From NCBI RefSeq assembly GCF_036634195.1, contig NZ_JAZIFY010000001.1:5466501-5530500 (forward strand): a DNA stretch of 64,000 bases, in the 5' to 3' direction. The position numbers and the translations under genes were made by a program. Positions 19,482 to 28,752 of the stretch are shown piece after piece (position 1 is the stretch's first letter; each line of letters starts with the position of its first letter). The stretch comes from Streptomyces sp. P9-A4 (GTDB taxonomy: Bacteria; Actinomycetota; Actinomycetes; Streptomycetales; Streptomycetaceae). The notes under the pieces are model-generated. The model made no database searches. It was not told the DNA's origin and was given only the letters and a program-made list of their open reading frames with translations.

Positions 19482-20066
19482 GTGACCAGCCCCGTCGTCT
19501 CCGTCGCCTACCACTCCGGCTACGGCCACACCGCAGTCCTGGCCGAGGCCGTCCGTGCCGGTGCCGCCGACACGGGCGCCACCGTCCACCTGATCAAGGT
19601 CGACGGGATCACCGACGCCGAGTGGGAGCTGCTCGACTCCTCCGACGCGATCGTCTTCGGTTCCCCGACCTACATGGGCACCGCCTCCGGCGCCTTCCAC
19701 CGCTTCGCCGAGGACTCCTCGAAGCGCTGGTTCACCGGCGCCTGGCAGGACAAGCTCGCCGCCGGATTCACCAACTCCGGCTCCAAGAGCGGCGACAAGC
19801 TGCACACCCTCCAGTTCTTCCAGATCCTCGCCGGCCAGCACGGCATGACCTGGGTCAACCTCGGCCTGAAGCCGGGCTGGAACACCACCGACGCCTCCGA
19901 GAACGACCTCAACCGTCTCGGCTTCTTCACCGGCGCAGCCGCCCAGACCGCCAACGACCTCGGCCCGGACGGCGTCCACAAGGCGGACATCGCCACCGCC
20001 GAACACCTCGGCCGCCGCGTCGCCCTGACCGCCGGCACCTTCGCGGCGGGCAAGGCCGCCGCCTGA
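19482..20066 (+). CDS. Flavodoxin-like NAD(P)H:quinone oxidoreductase (WrbA-type)
   Basis: A 194-aa flavoprotein of the NADPH-dependent FMN reductase/WrbA family. The FMN phosphate loop is YHSGYGHTAVLAEAV near residue 10, and FGSPTYMGTASGAFHRF is the second FMN-contact motif, as in WrbA. It probably reduces quinones by two electrons to limit redox stress. The GTG at 19482 has GAGGAG upstream. It is divergent from the HxlR regulator, supporting induction by electrophiles or quinones (inferred). Confidence 0.88.
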   Translation: MTSPVVSVAYHSGYGHTAVLAEAVRAGAADTGATVHLIKVDGITDAEWELLDSSDAIVFGSPTYMGTASGAFHRFAEDSSKRWFTGAWQDKLAAGFTNSGSKSGDKLHTLQFFQILAGQHGMTWVNLGLKPGWNTTDASENDLNRLGFFTGAAAQTANDLGPDGVHKADIATAEHLGRRVALTAGTFAAGKAAA

Positions 20067-20076
20067 CCTCCGGGTA

Positions 20077-20121
20077 CGCGAAAGGGCCCCGTCACCGGGA
20101 AGGTGACGGGGCCCTTTCGCG
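20077..20121. terminator. Strong bidirectional terminator
   Basis: A perfect 20-bp inverted repeat (20077-20096 with 20102-20121) with a 5-base loop, placed between the flavoprotein gene and the convergent CAP-domain gene. It is one of the longest perfect stems in the window. Confidence 0.88.
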
Positions 20122-20171
20122 CGTGCGGTCCGGAGCTGAGCGGGGGCGCCACGCGGCTCCGGCGTACCGGC

Positions 20172-21104
20172 TCAGTAGCCGAAGTCCTGGGTCCACCAGG
20201 GGCCGCCGTCACCGAAGTGGACGCCGACGCCGAGGGTCGTGAAGTCGCAGTTCAGGATGTTGGCGCGGTGGCCGTCGCTGTTCATCCAGGACTCCATCAC
20301 GGCAGCCGCGTCCGCCTGGCCGCGGGCGATGTTCTCGCCGCCCATGCCCGAGACGCCCGCCTTCTCCGCGCGCGCCCACGGCGTGGCCCCGTCCGGGTCC
20401 GTGTGGTCGAAGAAGCCGCGCGCCGCCATGTCCGTGCTGAACGCCCCGGCCAGCGACGCCAGCTGGGCGTTCGCGTTCACCGGGGAGCAGCCCACCTTGG
20501 AGCGCTCGACGTTGACGAGCCGGAGGACCTCCGCCTCGGCGGCCACACTCCGGTCCGCGGTCGAGGGGGCCGGGGCCTTCTCGACCGGCGCCTCGGTGGT
20601 CGGGTCCGGCTTCGGCGCGGGGGCCTTCGTGGAAGGCGCGACCGTGGTCCTCGGCACCGCGGGCTTCGTGGCCGGCTTCTTCGAAGGGATGGTCGCCTTC
20701 GGGGTGGGCTTGACGGACGGGGTCGCCGACGGCGAGGCCGTCTTCGCGCCGCTCGTGCCCGTGCCCGTGCTCGATCCCGTACGCGTGCCCGTGCCGGCGC
20801 CCGTGGAACCCGTGCCGCCCGCCGGGGTCTCGGTGGACCCGCCCTGCGTCGTCAGCTCGGGGGCCTGCCGCGACTGGCTCGGGCGCTCGCCGGCGCCCAC
20901 GCTGCCGAGGGTGAAGGTGTCCCCGCCGGGCAGCAGACCGGAGGCGACGGCGACGGCGCCCACCGCGACCGCCGCGGAGGCGCCGAGCAGGCCGGTGCGC
21001 ACGGGGGCGCGCCGCTTGCGGCGGGCACCCCGGTGCGGGCGGTCCGTACCGGCCGCGTAATCTTCTGCGGCGGGTGCGGCTCCGGCGCGACGGTGGCGTC
21101 CCAT
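20172..21104 (-). CDS. Membrane-anchored CAP-domain (SCP/PR1) extracellular protein
   Basis: A 310-aa protein with a basic cytoplasmic start, a transmembrane or signal segment (about residues 37-60), a long Thr/Pro/Ser/Lys-rich linker suited to crossing the wall, and a C-terminal CAP domain of about 130 residues (NVERSKVGCSPV, MAARGFFDHTDPDG, GENIARGQ, GHRANILN). The two CAP cysteines (GC and NC) may pair. The His and Glu positions of the CAP cavity are kept. The biochemical role is unknown; bacterial members are secreted or wall-associated. The start at 21104 has AGGAAGG upstream. Confidence 0.9.
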   Translation of the reverse strand: MGRHRRAGAAPAAEDYAAGTDRPHRGARRKRRAPVRTGLLGASAAVAVGAVAVASGLLPGGDTFTLGSVGAGERPSQSRQAPELTTQGGSTETPAGGTGSTGAGTGTRTGSSTGTGTSGAKTASPSATPSVKPTPKATIPSKKPATKPAVPRTTVAPSTKAPAPKPDPTTEAPVEKAPAPSTADRSVAAEAEVLRLVNVERSKVGCSPVNANAQLASLAGAFSTDMAARGFFDHTDPDGATPWARAEKAGVSGMGGENIARGQADAAAVMESWMNSDGHRANILNCDFTTLGVGVHFGDGGPWWTQDFGY

Positions 21105-21283
21105 CTGCTCTGCCTTCCTGCTGGCCCCGTGGGGCTTTGCTGATCTTTGCTGCCGGGACCGTTCGCGGCCCGTCAGTCGAACAGCGCGCGCCCGTACGGG
21201 TGAGGCGTGTTCGGTCGGGACTGTAGTCCATGCGCGGCGGGGGCGATGTGCTCATCTGGCAATCCGCCCGTTAGCGTGCAGTC

Positions 21284-21565
21284 ATGAGTGACGACGTACG
21301 GATGACCGCCTGGGTGCGCGGCCGGGTACAGGGAGTGGGCTTCCGCTGGTTCACCAGGGCAAACGCACTGGAGATCGGGAGCCTCGTGGGCTTCGCCCTG
21401 AACCTCGACGACGGCCGGGTGCAGGTGGTGGCCGAGGGGCCGCGTGAGAATTGCCACCGCCTGCTCGCCTGGCTCCACTCCGCCGACACACCCGGGCGCG
21501 TGGACGGCGTCACTGAGATCTGGGCCACCCCGCGCGGCGGATACGACGGCTTCGCCATCCGCTGA
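21284..21565 (+). CDS. acyP: Acylphosphatase
   Basis: A small 93-aa enzyme hydrolysing acyl phosphates. The signature [14 protein letters not shown] supplies the catalytic Arg, and the catalytic Asn is in [11 protein letters not shown]. The ATG at 21284 gives the normal length. It is divergent from the CAP-domain gene and upstream of the small coiled-coil gene and smc. Confidence 0.94.
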   Translation: MSDDVRMTAWVRGRVQGVGFRWFTRANALEIGSLVGFALNLDDGRVQVVAEGPRENCHRLLAWLHSADTPGRVDGVTEIWATPRGGYDGFAIR

Positions 21566-21956
21566 CCCGCCCCCCGCCGGCACCCCGTCCGGTGACCGAG
21601 AGGGGCGTCGGACGGACGCGCGGTAACAGTCGCGTGAGGGGGAAAGCCCCTGGTGGTTGCCAAGGAGCGGCCGTCGTGGAAGGCTGCCCGGTAAGGATGA
21701 TCGCGACGCCCTGAGGCACCGAGTTCGCGAGGCCCCGCCGCCCTTCGAGCGGCCGTGGACTCCTCGGTGGCCCCTTCGGACGGGGCGTGATCGTGTTGAC
21801 CGTCAAACTTTTTGGTGAGACTCTGGAAGCCCCGCGCACCTTAGCTGTTTGGCAGTGGAACCGGCACGACAAGCAGTACTGCCGAGCACCGCGGGTGCGA
21901 ATCCCTCACGACCCACACCGCTTCGGTCGGTCACTCATTGTGGAGGACCATCCATC
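21566..21956 (+). other. 391-base intergenic region upstream of the small coiled-coil gene
   Basis: No gene is seen. TTGACC (21796-21801) with GAGACT (21818-21823) is a weak promoter candidate. A short stretch GGGTGCGAATCCC near 21893 resembles a tRNA T-loop, but no acceptor stem or anticodon arm can be folded around it. GGAGGA at 21942-21947 is the ribosome site of the next gene. Confidence 0.4.
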
Positions 21957-22175
21957 ATGGCAAAGGCGCTTCTCGGTTACGTCGGCGGCTCCGACCCGCG
22001 ACTCCTCGCCGAGATGCGACGGCTTCAGCAGCGCGTCCAGGATCTCGAATCCGAGCTGGTACGGATTCAGTCCGAGAACGACTCGCTCGCCGCTGCCGCC
22101 GCTCAGCACCAGGGAGAGTCGCTGCTGAACAGCATCGATCTCGACGTACCCCAGGCGGAGCCTGCGCTCACCTGA
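21957..22175 (+). CDS. Small coiled-coil protein upstream of smc
   Basis: A 72-aa protein with a short start (AKALLGYVGGSDPR) and then a leucine-heptad helix (LLAEMRRLQQRVQDLESELV), ending in a flexible acidic tail. There is no membrane segment. The ATG at 21957 has GGAGGA 9 bases upstream. Family and function are unrecognised; from memory it is conserved next to smc in Streptomyces, so a link to chromosome or cell-cycle processes is possible but unproven. Confidence 0.72.
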   Translation: MAKALLGYVGGSDPRLLAEMRRLQQRVQDLESELVRIQSENDSLAAAAAQHQGESLLNSIDLDVPQAEPALT

Positions 22176-22409
22176 CAACCCCAGCCCCCCAGGGGCCAGG
22201 TGGGAAACACTCACACCGGTACAGCCGACGGAGTCGTCCACGGACACCTGCGCCGGTGAAGCCGGGCACGCAAGGGGCGCTTCGGCGTCCCTTCCTTCTT
22301 TCCCTCCCCGCTTCACCCACTGTTTCCCCCTCGTCCCACCCCTTCTCACCCGGGGATCTGCCCTGCCCGTTAGCGGGTGAAACGCGCGGGCCCCGGTAGA
22401 GTCCGCGGG

Positions 22410-25400
22410 GTGCACCTCAAGGCCCTGACCCTCCGCGGATTCAAGTCGTTCGCCTCGGCCACCACCCTGCGGTTCGAGCCAGGAATCACCTGTGTCGTGG
22501 GCCCCAACGGATCGGGCAAGTCCAACGTCGTGGACGCCCTGTCCTGGGTGATGGGCGAGCAGGGCGCCAAGTCGCTGCGCGGCGGCAAGATGGAGGACGT
22601 CATCTTCGCCGGCACGACCGGGCGCCCGCCGCTCGGCCGCGCCGAGGTCTCGCTCACCATCGACAACTCCGACGGCGCGCTGCCCATCGACTACGCCGAG
22701 GTCACCCTCACCCGCATCATGTTCCGCGGCGGCAGCAGCGAGTACCAGATCAACGGCGACACCTGCCGCCTGCTCGACTTCCAGGACCTGCTCTCCGACT
22801 CCGGCATCGGACGCGAGATGCACGTCATCGTCGGACAGGGACAGCTCGACTCCGTCCTGCACGCCGACCCGATGGGCCGCCGCGCCTTCATCGAGGAGGC
22901 CGCCGGCGTCCTCAAGCACCGCAAGCGCAAAGAGAAGGCGCTGCGGAAACTGGACGCGATGCAGGCCAACCTCGCACGGGTGCAGGACCTCGCCGACGAA
23001 CTCCGCCGCCAGCTCAAGCCCCTGGGCCGGCAGGCCGCCGTCGCCCGCCGGGCCGTCGTCATCCAGGCCGACCTGCGCGACGCCCGCCTCCGCCTCCTCG
23101 CCGACGACCTCGTCCACCTCCAGCGGGCCCTGACCGCCGAGGTCGCCGACGAAGCCGCCCTGCTCGCCCGCAAGGAGGCCACCGAGCACGAACTGCGCAC
23201 CGCGCTCACCCGTGAGGCCGAACTCGAAGCCGAGGCCCGCACCCTCGTGCCCCGCCTGGAGCGCGCCCAGCAGAACTGGTACGCCCTCTCCCAGCTCGCC
23301 GAACGCGTACGCGGCACGGTCTCGCTCGCCGACGCGCGCGTGAAGAGCGCCACCACCGCCCCCGCCGAGGAACGACGCGGACGCGACCCCGAGGACCTGG
23401 AGCGCGAGGCCGCCCGCGTCCGCGAGCAGGAGGCCGAGCTCGAAGCCGCCCTGGAAGCGGCCGAACGGGCCCTGGACGACACCGTCGCCCACCGCTCCGA
23501 GCTGGAACGCTCGCTCGCCGACGAGGAACGACGCCTCAAGGACCTGGCCCGTGCCCTCGCCGACCGGCGCGAGGGCCTCGCCCGCCTCCACGGCCAGGTC
23601 AACGCCGCACGCTCGCGCGCCGCCTCCGCCCAGGCCGAGATCGACCGCCTCGCCACCGCCCGCGACGAGGCGGGGGAGCGGGCCGCCAGCGCCCAGGAGG
23701 AGTACGAACAGCTCCGGGCGGAGGTCGAAGGGCTCGACGCGGCCGACACCGCGCGGGGCGAGCGCCACGAAGCCGCCCGCCGCGAACTCGCCGAAGCGGA
23801 AGCCGCGCTGAGCGCCGCCCGCGAGGCCGCGGGCGACGCCGAACGCCGACGCGCCGCCACCCGGGCCCGGCACGACACCCTCGCCCTCGGGCTGCGCCGC
23901 AAGGACGGCACCGGCGCACTCCTCGCCGCCGGACTCAGCGGTGTCCTCGGCCCCGCCGCCGAACTCCTCACCGTCACCCCGGGCTACGAGATCCCCGTCG
24001 CCACCGCCCTCGGCGCCGCCGCCGACGCGGTCGCCGCCACCGGCCCCGCCACCGCCGCCGAAGCCCTCCGCCTGCTGCGCAAGCAGGACGCCGGCCGCGC
24101 CTCCCTGCTCCTCGCCGGCGGCCCGGAACCGGACGCCTCCCCGGCCGTACCCGAGGCGCACCCGTACGCCGCCGACCTCGTCCGGGGCCCCGACGAACTC
24201 ATGGCCGCCGTACGCCGACTGCTCGCCGGGGTCGTGGTCGTCGGCGACCTGGACGAGGCCGCCGAACTGGTCAGGTCCAGGCCCACGCTGACCGCCGTCA
24301 CCGCCGAGGGCGACCTGCTCGGACCGCACTTCGCACAGGGCGGCTCCGCCGGCGCGCCCAGCCTCCTCGAAGTCCAGGCCTCGGTGGCCGAGGCCGCCGT
24401 CGAACTCGACGAACTGGCCGTACGCTGCGAGGAGTCGGCCGCCGCCCGGCGGGATGCCGACGAGCGGCGCCGTACCGCCGCCGCGCTCGTCGAGGAACTC
24501 GACGCCCTCCGCCGTACCGCCGAACGCGAGAAGTCCGCCGTGGCCCAGCGGCTCGGGCGGCTCGCGGGCCAGGCCAGGGGAGCGGCGGGGGAGGCCGAGC
24601 GGACCGCGGCGGCGGCCGCCCGCGCCCAGGAGGCCCTGGAGAAGGCGACCGCCGAGGCCGAGGAACTGGCCGAACGGCTTCTCGTGGCCCAGGAGGCCGC
24701 CGCGTTCGGGGACGGCGACGAGGAACCGGACACCGCCACCCGCGACCGGCTCGCGATCGACGGCTCCAACGCGCGCCAGACCGAGATGGAGGCGCGGCTC
24801 CAGGTCCGTACCCACGAGGAGCGCGTCAAGGGCCTCGCGGGCCGGGCCGACTCGCTCGACCGGGCCGCCCGCGCCGAACGGGAGGCACGCGCGCGTGCCG
24901 AGCAGCGCCGGGCCCGGCTGCGCCACGAGGAGCGGGTCGCGGGCGCGGTCGCGGCGGGCGCCCGGGGACTCCTCGCCCACATCGAGGTCTCGCTCGTCCG
25001 CGCCGAGCGGGAGCGGGTGGTGGCCCAGGCGGCGCGCGCCGACCGGGAGGAGGGGCTGACGGCGGCCCGGAACCGGGGCCGCGGCCTCAAGGCCGAGCTG
25101 GACAAGCTGACCGACTCCGTCCACCGGGGCGAGGTGCTGGGCGCCGAGAAGCGGCTGCGGATCGAGCAGCTGGAGGCCAAGGCCCTGGAGGAGTTCGGGG
25201 TCGAGGCGAAGGTCCTGACCGACGAGTACGGCCCGGACCAGCCGGTGCCCCCCTCGCCCACGGCCGAAAGCGCGGAAGGCACGGAGGGCCGGGCGGGCAG
25301 GGAGGGCGCGGCGTCCGCCGGGGCCGACGAGCCGCCGCGCCCCTTCATCCGTTCGGAGCAGGAGAAGCGGCTCAAGGCCGCCGAACGGGCGTACCACCAG

Positions 25401-25994
25401 CTCGGCAAGGTCAACCCGCTGGCCCTGGAGGAGTTCGCGGCGCTGGAGGAGCGGCACCGCTTCCTCTCCGAGCAGCTGGAGGACCTGAAGAAGACCCGTA
25501 CCGACCTGCTTCAGGTCGTGAAGGAGGTCGACCTGAGGGTCGAGCAGGTCTTCACCGAGGCGTACCGGGACACGGCCCGCGAGTTCGAGGGCGTGTTCTC
25601 CCGGCTCTTCCCGGGCGGCGAGGGACGGCTGATCCTCACGGACCCGGACAACATGCTGACCACCGGCGTCGAGGTGGAGGCCCGACCGCCGGGCAAGAAG
25701 GTCAAGCGGCTCTCGCTGCTCTCCGGCGGCGAGCGCTCGCTGACCGCCGTGGCGCTGCTCGTCTCGATCTTCAAGGCGCGGCCCAGCCCGTTCTATGTGA
25801 TGGACGAGGTCGAGGCGGCGCTCGACGACACCAACCTCCAGCGGCTGATCCGGATCATGCGGGAGCTCCAGGAGTCCTCGCAGCTGATCGTGATCACCCA
25901 CCAGAAGCGGACGATGGAGGTCGCGGACGCGCTGTACGGGGTGTCCATGCAGGGCGACGGCGTCTCGAAGGTGATCAGCCAGCGGCTGCGCTGA
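22410..25994 (+). CDS. smc: Chromosome segregation protein SMC
   Basis: A 1194-aa condensin ATPase for chromosome organisation and segregation. Walker A is GPNGSGKS (31-38), followed by SWVMGEQGAKSLRGG. Two long Ala/Glu/Arg coiled coils flank a hinge around residues 510-650. The C-terminal signature LSGGERSLTAVALL (about 1103-1116) precedes Walker B in YVMDEVEAALDD (about 1130-1140). A low-complexity linker near 947-979 interrupts the second coil. The GTG at 22410 fits the family N terminus. The partners scpA and scpB are not in the window. Confidence 0.97.
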   Translation: MHLKALTLRGFKSFASATTLRFEPGITCVVGPNGSGKSNVVDALSWVMGEQGAKSLRGGKMEDVIFAGTTGRPPLGRAEVSLTIDNSDGALPIDYAEVTLTRIMFRGGSSEYQINGDTCRLLDFQDLLSDSGIGREMHVIVGQGQLDSVLHADPMGRRAFIEEAAGVLKHRKRKEKALRKLDAMQANLARVQDLADELRRQLKPLGRQAAVARRAVVIQADLRDARLRLLADDLVHLQRALTAEVADEAALLARKEATEHELRTALTREAELEAEARTLVPRLERAQQNWYALSQLAERVRGTVSLADARVKSATTAPAEERRGRDPEDLEREAARVREQEAELEAALEAAERALDDTVAHRSELERSLADEERRLKDLARALADRREGLARLHGQVNAARSRAASAQAEIDRLATARDEAGERAASAQEEYEQLRAEVEGLDAADTARGERHEAARRELAEAEAALSAAREAAGDAERRRAATRARHDTLALGLRRKDGTGALLAAGLSGVLGPAAELLTVTPGYEIPVATALGAAADAVAATGPATAAEALRLLRKQDAGRASLLLAGGPEPDASPAVPEAHPYAADLVRGPDELMAAVRRLLAGVVVVGDLDEAAELVRSRPTLTAVTAEGDLLGPHFAQGGSAGAPSLLEVQASVAEAAVELDELAVRCEESAAARRDADERRRTAAALVEELDALRRTAEREKSAVAQRLGRLAGQARGAAGEAERTAAAAARAQEALEKATAEAEELAERLLVAQEAAAFGDGDEEPDTATRDRLAIDGSNARQTEMEARLQVRTHEERVKGLAGRADSLDRAARAEREARARAEQRRARLRHEERVAGAVAAGARGLLAHIEVSLVRAERERVVAQAARADREEGLTAARNRGRGLKAELDKLTDSVHRGEVLGAEKRLRIEQLEAKALEEFGVEAKVLTDEYGPDQPVPPSPTAESAEGTEGRAGREGAASAGADEPPRPFIRSEQEKRLKAAERAYHQLGKVNPLALEEFAALEERHRFLSEQLEDLKKTRTDLLQVVKEVDLRVEQVFTEAYRDTAREFEGVFSRLFPGGEGRLILTDPDNMLTTGVEVEARPPGKKVKRLSLLSGGERSLTAVALLVSIFKARPSPFYVMDEVEAALDDTNLQRLIRIMRELQESSQLIVITHQKRTMEVADALYGVSMQGDGVSKVISQRLR

Positions 25995-26005
25995 CCAAGT
26001 GTTCA

Positions 26006-26088
26006 AGTTCTGAACTCAAGAAGCAGCTGCGTGCTTATAAAGTCATACGACATTGCGTCTTGACTTCGAAACATGAACGCATAGTCTC
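26006..26088 (+). promoter_or_regulatory. Candidate glcP promoter and operator
   Basis: TTGACT (26061-26066) and TAGTCT (26083-26088) are 16 bases apart in an AT-rich block. The palindrome AGTTC-T-GAACT lies upstream at 26006-26016 and may bind a regulator. Confidence 0.42.
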
Positions 26089-26173
26089 TGCAACGTTGCT
26101 TTTACCTTCACGTGGTGGGCGGCGTGAAGTTGTGCGCCACTGGAAGGGCTCTCCCCCCACCGATGGAGTCCAT

Positions 26174-27607
26174 GTGACCAGCACCGCGCAGGCGCCCACG
26201 CCGCCGCCTTCCGAAGGCCGAGCCGCTCACCCGGACCACCTCGGCCACGTCATCTTCATCACGGCCTCCGCCGCGATGGGCGGCTTCCTCTTCGGATACG
26301 ACAGCTCCGTCATCAACGGCGCCGTCGAGGCGATCCGGGACCGCTACGACATCGGCTCCGGCACCCTCGCGCAGGTCATCGCCATCGCCCTGATCGGCTG
26401 CGCCATCGGTGCCGCCACCGCCGGCCGGATCGCCGACCGCATCGGCCGCATCCGCTGCATGCAGATCTCCGCCGTGCTCTTCGCCATCAGCGCGGTGGGC
26501 TCCGCGCTGCCCTTCGCCCTCTGGGACCTGGCCTTCTGGCGGATCGTCGGCGGCTTCGCCATCGGCATGGCCTCCGTCATCGGCCCCGCGTACATCGCCG
26601 AAGTCGCCCCCGCCGCCTACCGGGGCCGCCTCGGCTCCTTCCAGCAGGCCGCGATCGTCATCGGCATCGCCATCTCCCAGCTCGTCAACTACGGCATCCT
26701 CCAGCTCGCCGACGGCGACCAGCGCGGCAAGATCGGCGGCCTGGAGGCCTGGCAGTGGATGCTCGGGGTGATGGTCGTCCCCGCGTTCCTCTACGGCATG
26801 CTCTCCCTCGCCATCCCCGAGTCCCCCCGCTTCCTCATCTCCGTCGGCAGGACCGCGCGGGCCAAGGAGGTCCTCGCCGAGGTCGAGGGCGAGGGCATCG
26901 ACCTCGACCGGCGCGTCGCCGAGATCGACCGGGCCATGCGCAGCGAGCACAAGTCCACCTTCAAGGACCTGCTCGTGACCGGCAGCCGCTTCCGGCTGCT
27001 GCCCATCGTCTGGGTCGGCATCGGACTCTCCGTCTTCCAGCAGCTCGTCGGCATCAACGTCGCCTTCTACTACTCCGCGACGCTCTGGCAGTCCGTCGGC
27101 ATCGACCCGTCCAGCTCGTTCTTCTACTCGTTCACCACGTCGATCATCAACATCATCGGCACCGTGATCGCGATGGTCCTGGTCGACCGGGTCGGCCGCA
27201 AACCGCTCGCCCTCGTCGGCTCCTTCGGCATGGCGATCGCCCTCGCCTTCGAGGCCTGGGCCTTCTCCGCCGACCTCGTCGACGGCAAGCTCCCCGAGAC
27301 CCAGGGCGTCGTGGCGCTCGTCGCCGCCCATGTCTTCGTGCTCTTCTTCGCCCTCTCGTGGGGCGTGGTGGTCTGGGTCTTCCTCGGCGAGATGTTCCCC
27401 AACAAGATCCGCGCCGCCGCCCTCGGCGTCGCCGCCTCCGCCCAGTGGATCGCCAACTGGGCCATCACCGCCAGCTTCCCGTCCCTCGCGGAGTGGAACC
27501 TCTCCGGCACCTACATCATCTACGCGGTCTTCGCCGTGCTCTCGATCCCCTTCGTGCTCAGGTACGTCAAGGAGACCAAGGGCAAGGCGTTGGAGGAGAT
27601 GGGCTGA
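26174..27607 (+). CDS. glcP: Glucose permease, MFS sugar porter family
   Basis: A 477-aa sugar:H+ symporter with 12 predicted membrane segments. Sugar-porter motifs are present: FLFGYDSSVINGA in TM1, GRIADRIGR between TM2 and TM3, PESPRFL after TM6, QQLVGINVAFYYS in TM7, VDRVGRKPLAL between TM8 and TM9, and the end VKETKGKALEE. In S. coelicolor GlcP (from memory, encoded at this locus) is the main glucose uptake system. The GTG at 26174 has GGAG 5 bases upstream. It is monocistronic with its own AT-rich promoter region. Confidence 0.9.
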   Translation: MTSTAQAPTPPPSEGRAAHPDHLGHVIFITASAAMGGFLFGYDSSVINGAVEAIRDRYDIGSGTLAQVIAIALIGCAIGAATAGRIADRIGRIRCMQISAVLFAISAVGSALPFALWDLAFWRIVGGFAIGMASVIGPAYIAEVAPAAYRGRLGSFQQAAIVIGIAISQLVNYGILQLADGDQRGKIGGLEAWQWMLGVMVVPAFLYGMLSLAIPESPRFLISVGRTARAKEVLAEVEGEGIDLDRRVAEIDRAMRSEHKSTFKDLLVTGSRFRLLPIVWVGIGLSVFQQLVGINVAFYYSATLWQSVGIDPSSSFFYSFTTSIINIIGTVIAMVLVDRVGRKPLALVGSFGMAIALAFEAWAFSADLVDGKLPETQGVVALVAAHVFVLFFALSWGVVVWVFLGEMFPNKIRAAALGVAASAQWIANWAITASFPSLAEWNLSGTYIIYAVFAVLSIPFVLRYVKETKGKALEEMG

Positions 27608-27716
27608 TCCCCGCTGCCCCTCTCCTCACCCACGGAACCGCCCCGGCCCGAGACCCCCGTGCCTCGCGCCGGGGCAGTCCACCGTCGTACGGGTCCCACG
27701 CCCCGCGCCGCGCCGC

Positions 27717-28688
27717 TCAGGCCCCCAGCCGAGGCAGCACCTCGTCGCAGAACAGCCGCAGGCTCCGCCACCCCTCCTCCACCGGCATCCCGCCGCACAG
27801 CGGATGCAGCACGAGGCTCTCCAGACCGAGCGCCGCGCACTCCTGCGGGGTGACGACCCGGTAGACGCCCTCCGCGCGCAGCTCGGCCACCGTCGTCGCC
27901 GTCGACCGGACCGCCGAACGGATGTCCTTCGACTGCCAGGAGGCGTACGTCCGCGCCTCGTGCAGGAAGTGCTCCCCGTACTCCGCCCAGGTCCGGTCCG
28001 GGTCCTCCGACAGATGCAGCAGCGGGGTCTCCTCGGCGGGCATCATCGTCCAGCCCTCCGTGCCGTACTCCGCGCACCGCTCCCGGTAGTACGTCTCCAG
28101 CTCCGGCAGATGCGCGCTGGGGAAGAACGGCAGCCCCAGCCGCGCCGCCCGCCGCGCCGCCGCCCGCGACGACCCCCCGACCAGCAGCATCGGATGAGGC
28201 TGGGTGAAGGGCCGCGGGGTGACCCGTACCGTACGGCCCTGATAGGTGAACGGCTCCCCGGTCCACGCCGTGAGCAGGGTCTCCAGCAGCAGGTCCTGGA
28301 GCTTGCCGCGCCGCCCCCAGTCGACCCCGCGCTCCTCGTACTCCTCCGGCCGGTACCCGATGCCCGCCACCGTCACCAGGCGGCCCCCGCTCAGCAGGTC
28401 CAGGACCGCGATGTCCTCGGCCAGCCGCAGCGGATCGTGCAGCGGGCCGATGATCGCCGAGACGGTGACCGCGATCCGTTCCGTGGCCCCGAAGACCGCG
28501 CCCGCGAAGGCGAAGGGGGAGGGCAGCCAGTTGTTCTCGACCCCGTGGTGCTCCTCGGTCTGCACGGTGTCGACCCCGTGCCCGTCGGCGTACGCGGCCA
28601 TCTCGACGGCGGCCCGGTAGCGGGCGGAGAGGGATTCGGGGGTCGCGCGGGGATCGACGAGGTTGAACCGTACGACGCTGAACGGCAT
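27717..28688 (-). CDS. Luciferase-like flavin-dependent monooxygenase
   Basis: A 323-aa TIM-barrel protein of the bacterial luciferase-like (LLM) family, using FMN or F420. Pattern: DTVQTEEHHGVENNW near the N terminus, RLAEDIAVLDLLSGGRL in the middle, and HPMLLVGGSS. The substrate is unknown. The start at 28688 has GGAGGGGG upstream. A perfect 19-base palindrome lies 46 bases upstream and probably serves as a repressor operator. A window-local source of F420 chemistry is cofC, but no direct link is shown. Confidence 0.85.
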   Translation of the reverse strand: MPFSVVRFNLVDPRATPESLSARYRAAVEMAAYADGHGVDTVQTEEHHGVENNWLPSPFAFAGAVFGATERIAVTVSAIIGPLHDPLRLAEDIAVLDLLSGGRLVTVAGIGYRPEEYEERGVDWGRRGKLQDLLLETLLTAWTGEPFTYQGRTVRVTPRPFTQPHPMLLVGGSSRAAARRAARLGLPFFPSAHLPELETYYRERCAEYGTEGWTMMPAEETPLLHLSEDPDRTWAEYGEHFLHEARTYASWQSKDIRSAVRSTATTVAELRAEGVYRVVTPQECAALGLESLVLHPLCGGMPVEEGWRSLRLFCDEVLPRLGA

Positions 28689-28733
28689 GGGAAGTCCCCC
28701 TCCGCGGGTGGGATAGCGGCGAAGGGGGACGTT

Positions 28734-28752
28734 ATCTGACGCAGCGTCAGAT
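28734..28752. promoter_or_regulatory. Perfect palindromic operator, TetR type
   Basis: ATCTGACGC-A-GCGTCAGAT is a 9+1+9 perfect palindrome lying 46 bases upstream of the monooxygenase start and touching the stop codon of the upstream permease gene. The TGACGC-n-GCGTCA core is a common operator of TetR-family repressors in actinobacteria. No regulator gene adjoins it. Confidence 0.7.

Noticed and set aside
21885..21915. tRNA-like T-loop sequence upstream of the small coiled-coil gene
   Set aside because: Only a 3-bp stem closes the loop and no acceptor, D or anticodon arm can be found around it.
21906..26006. A 1366-codon open frame on the minus strand across smc
   Set aside because: It mirrors smc exactly, has no recognisable domain, and arises from the high-GC codon bias that removes stops from antisense frames.
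27520..28266. Minus-strand frames overlapping the monooxygenase gene
   Set aside because: The luciferase-like frame at 27717-28688 has family motifs and a ribosome site; the others are low-complexity shadows.
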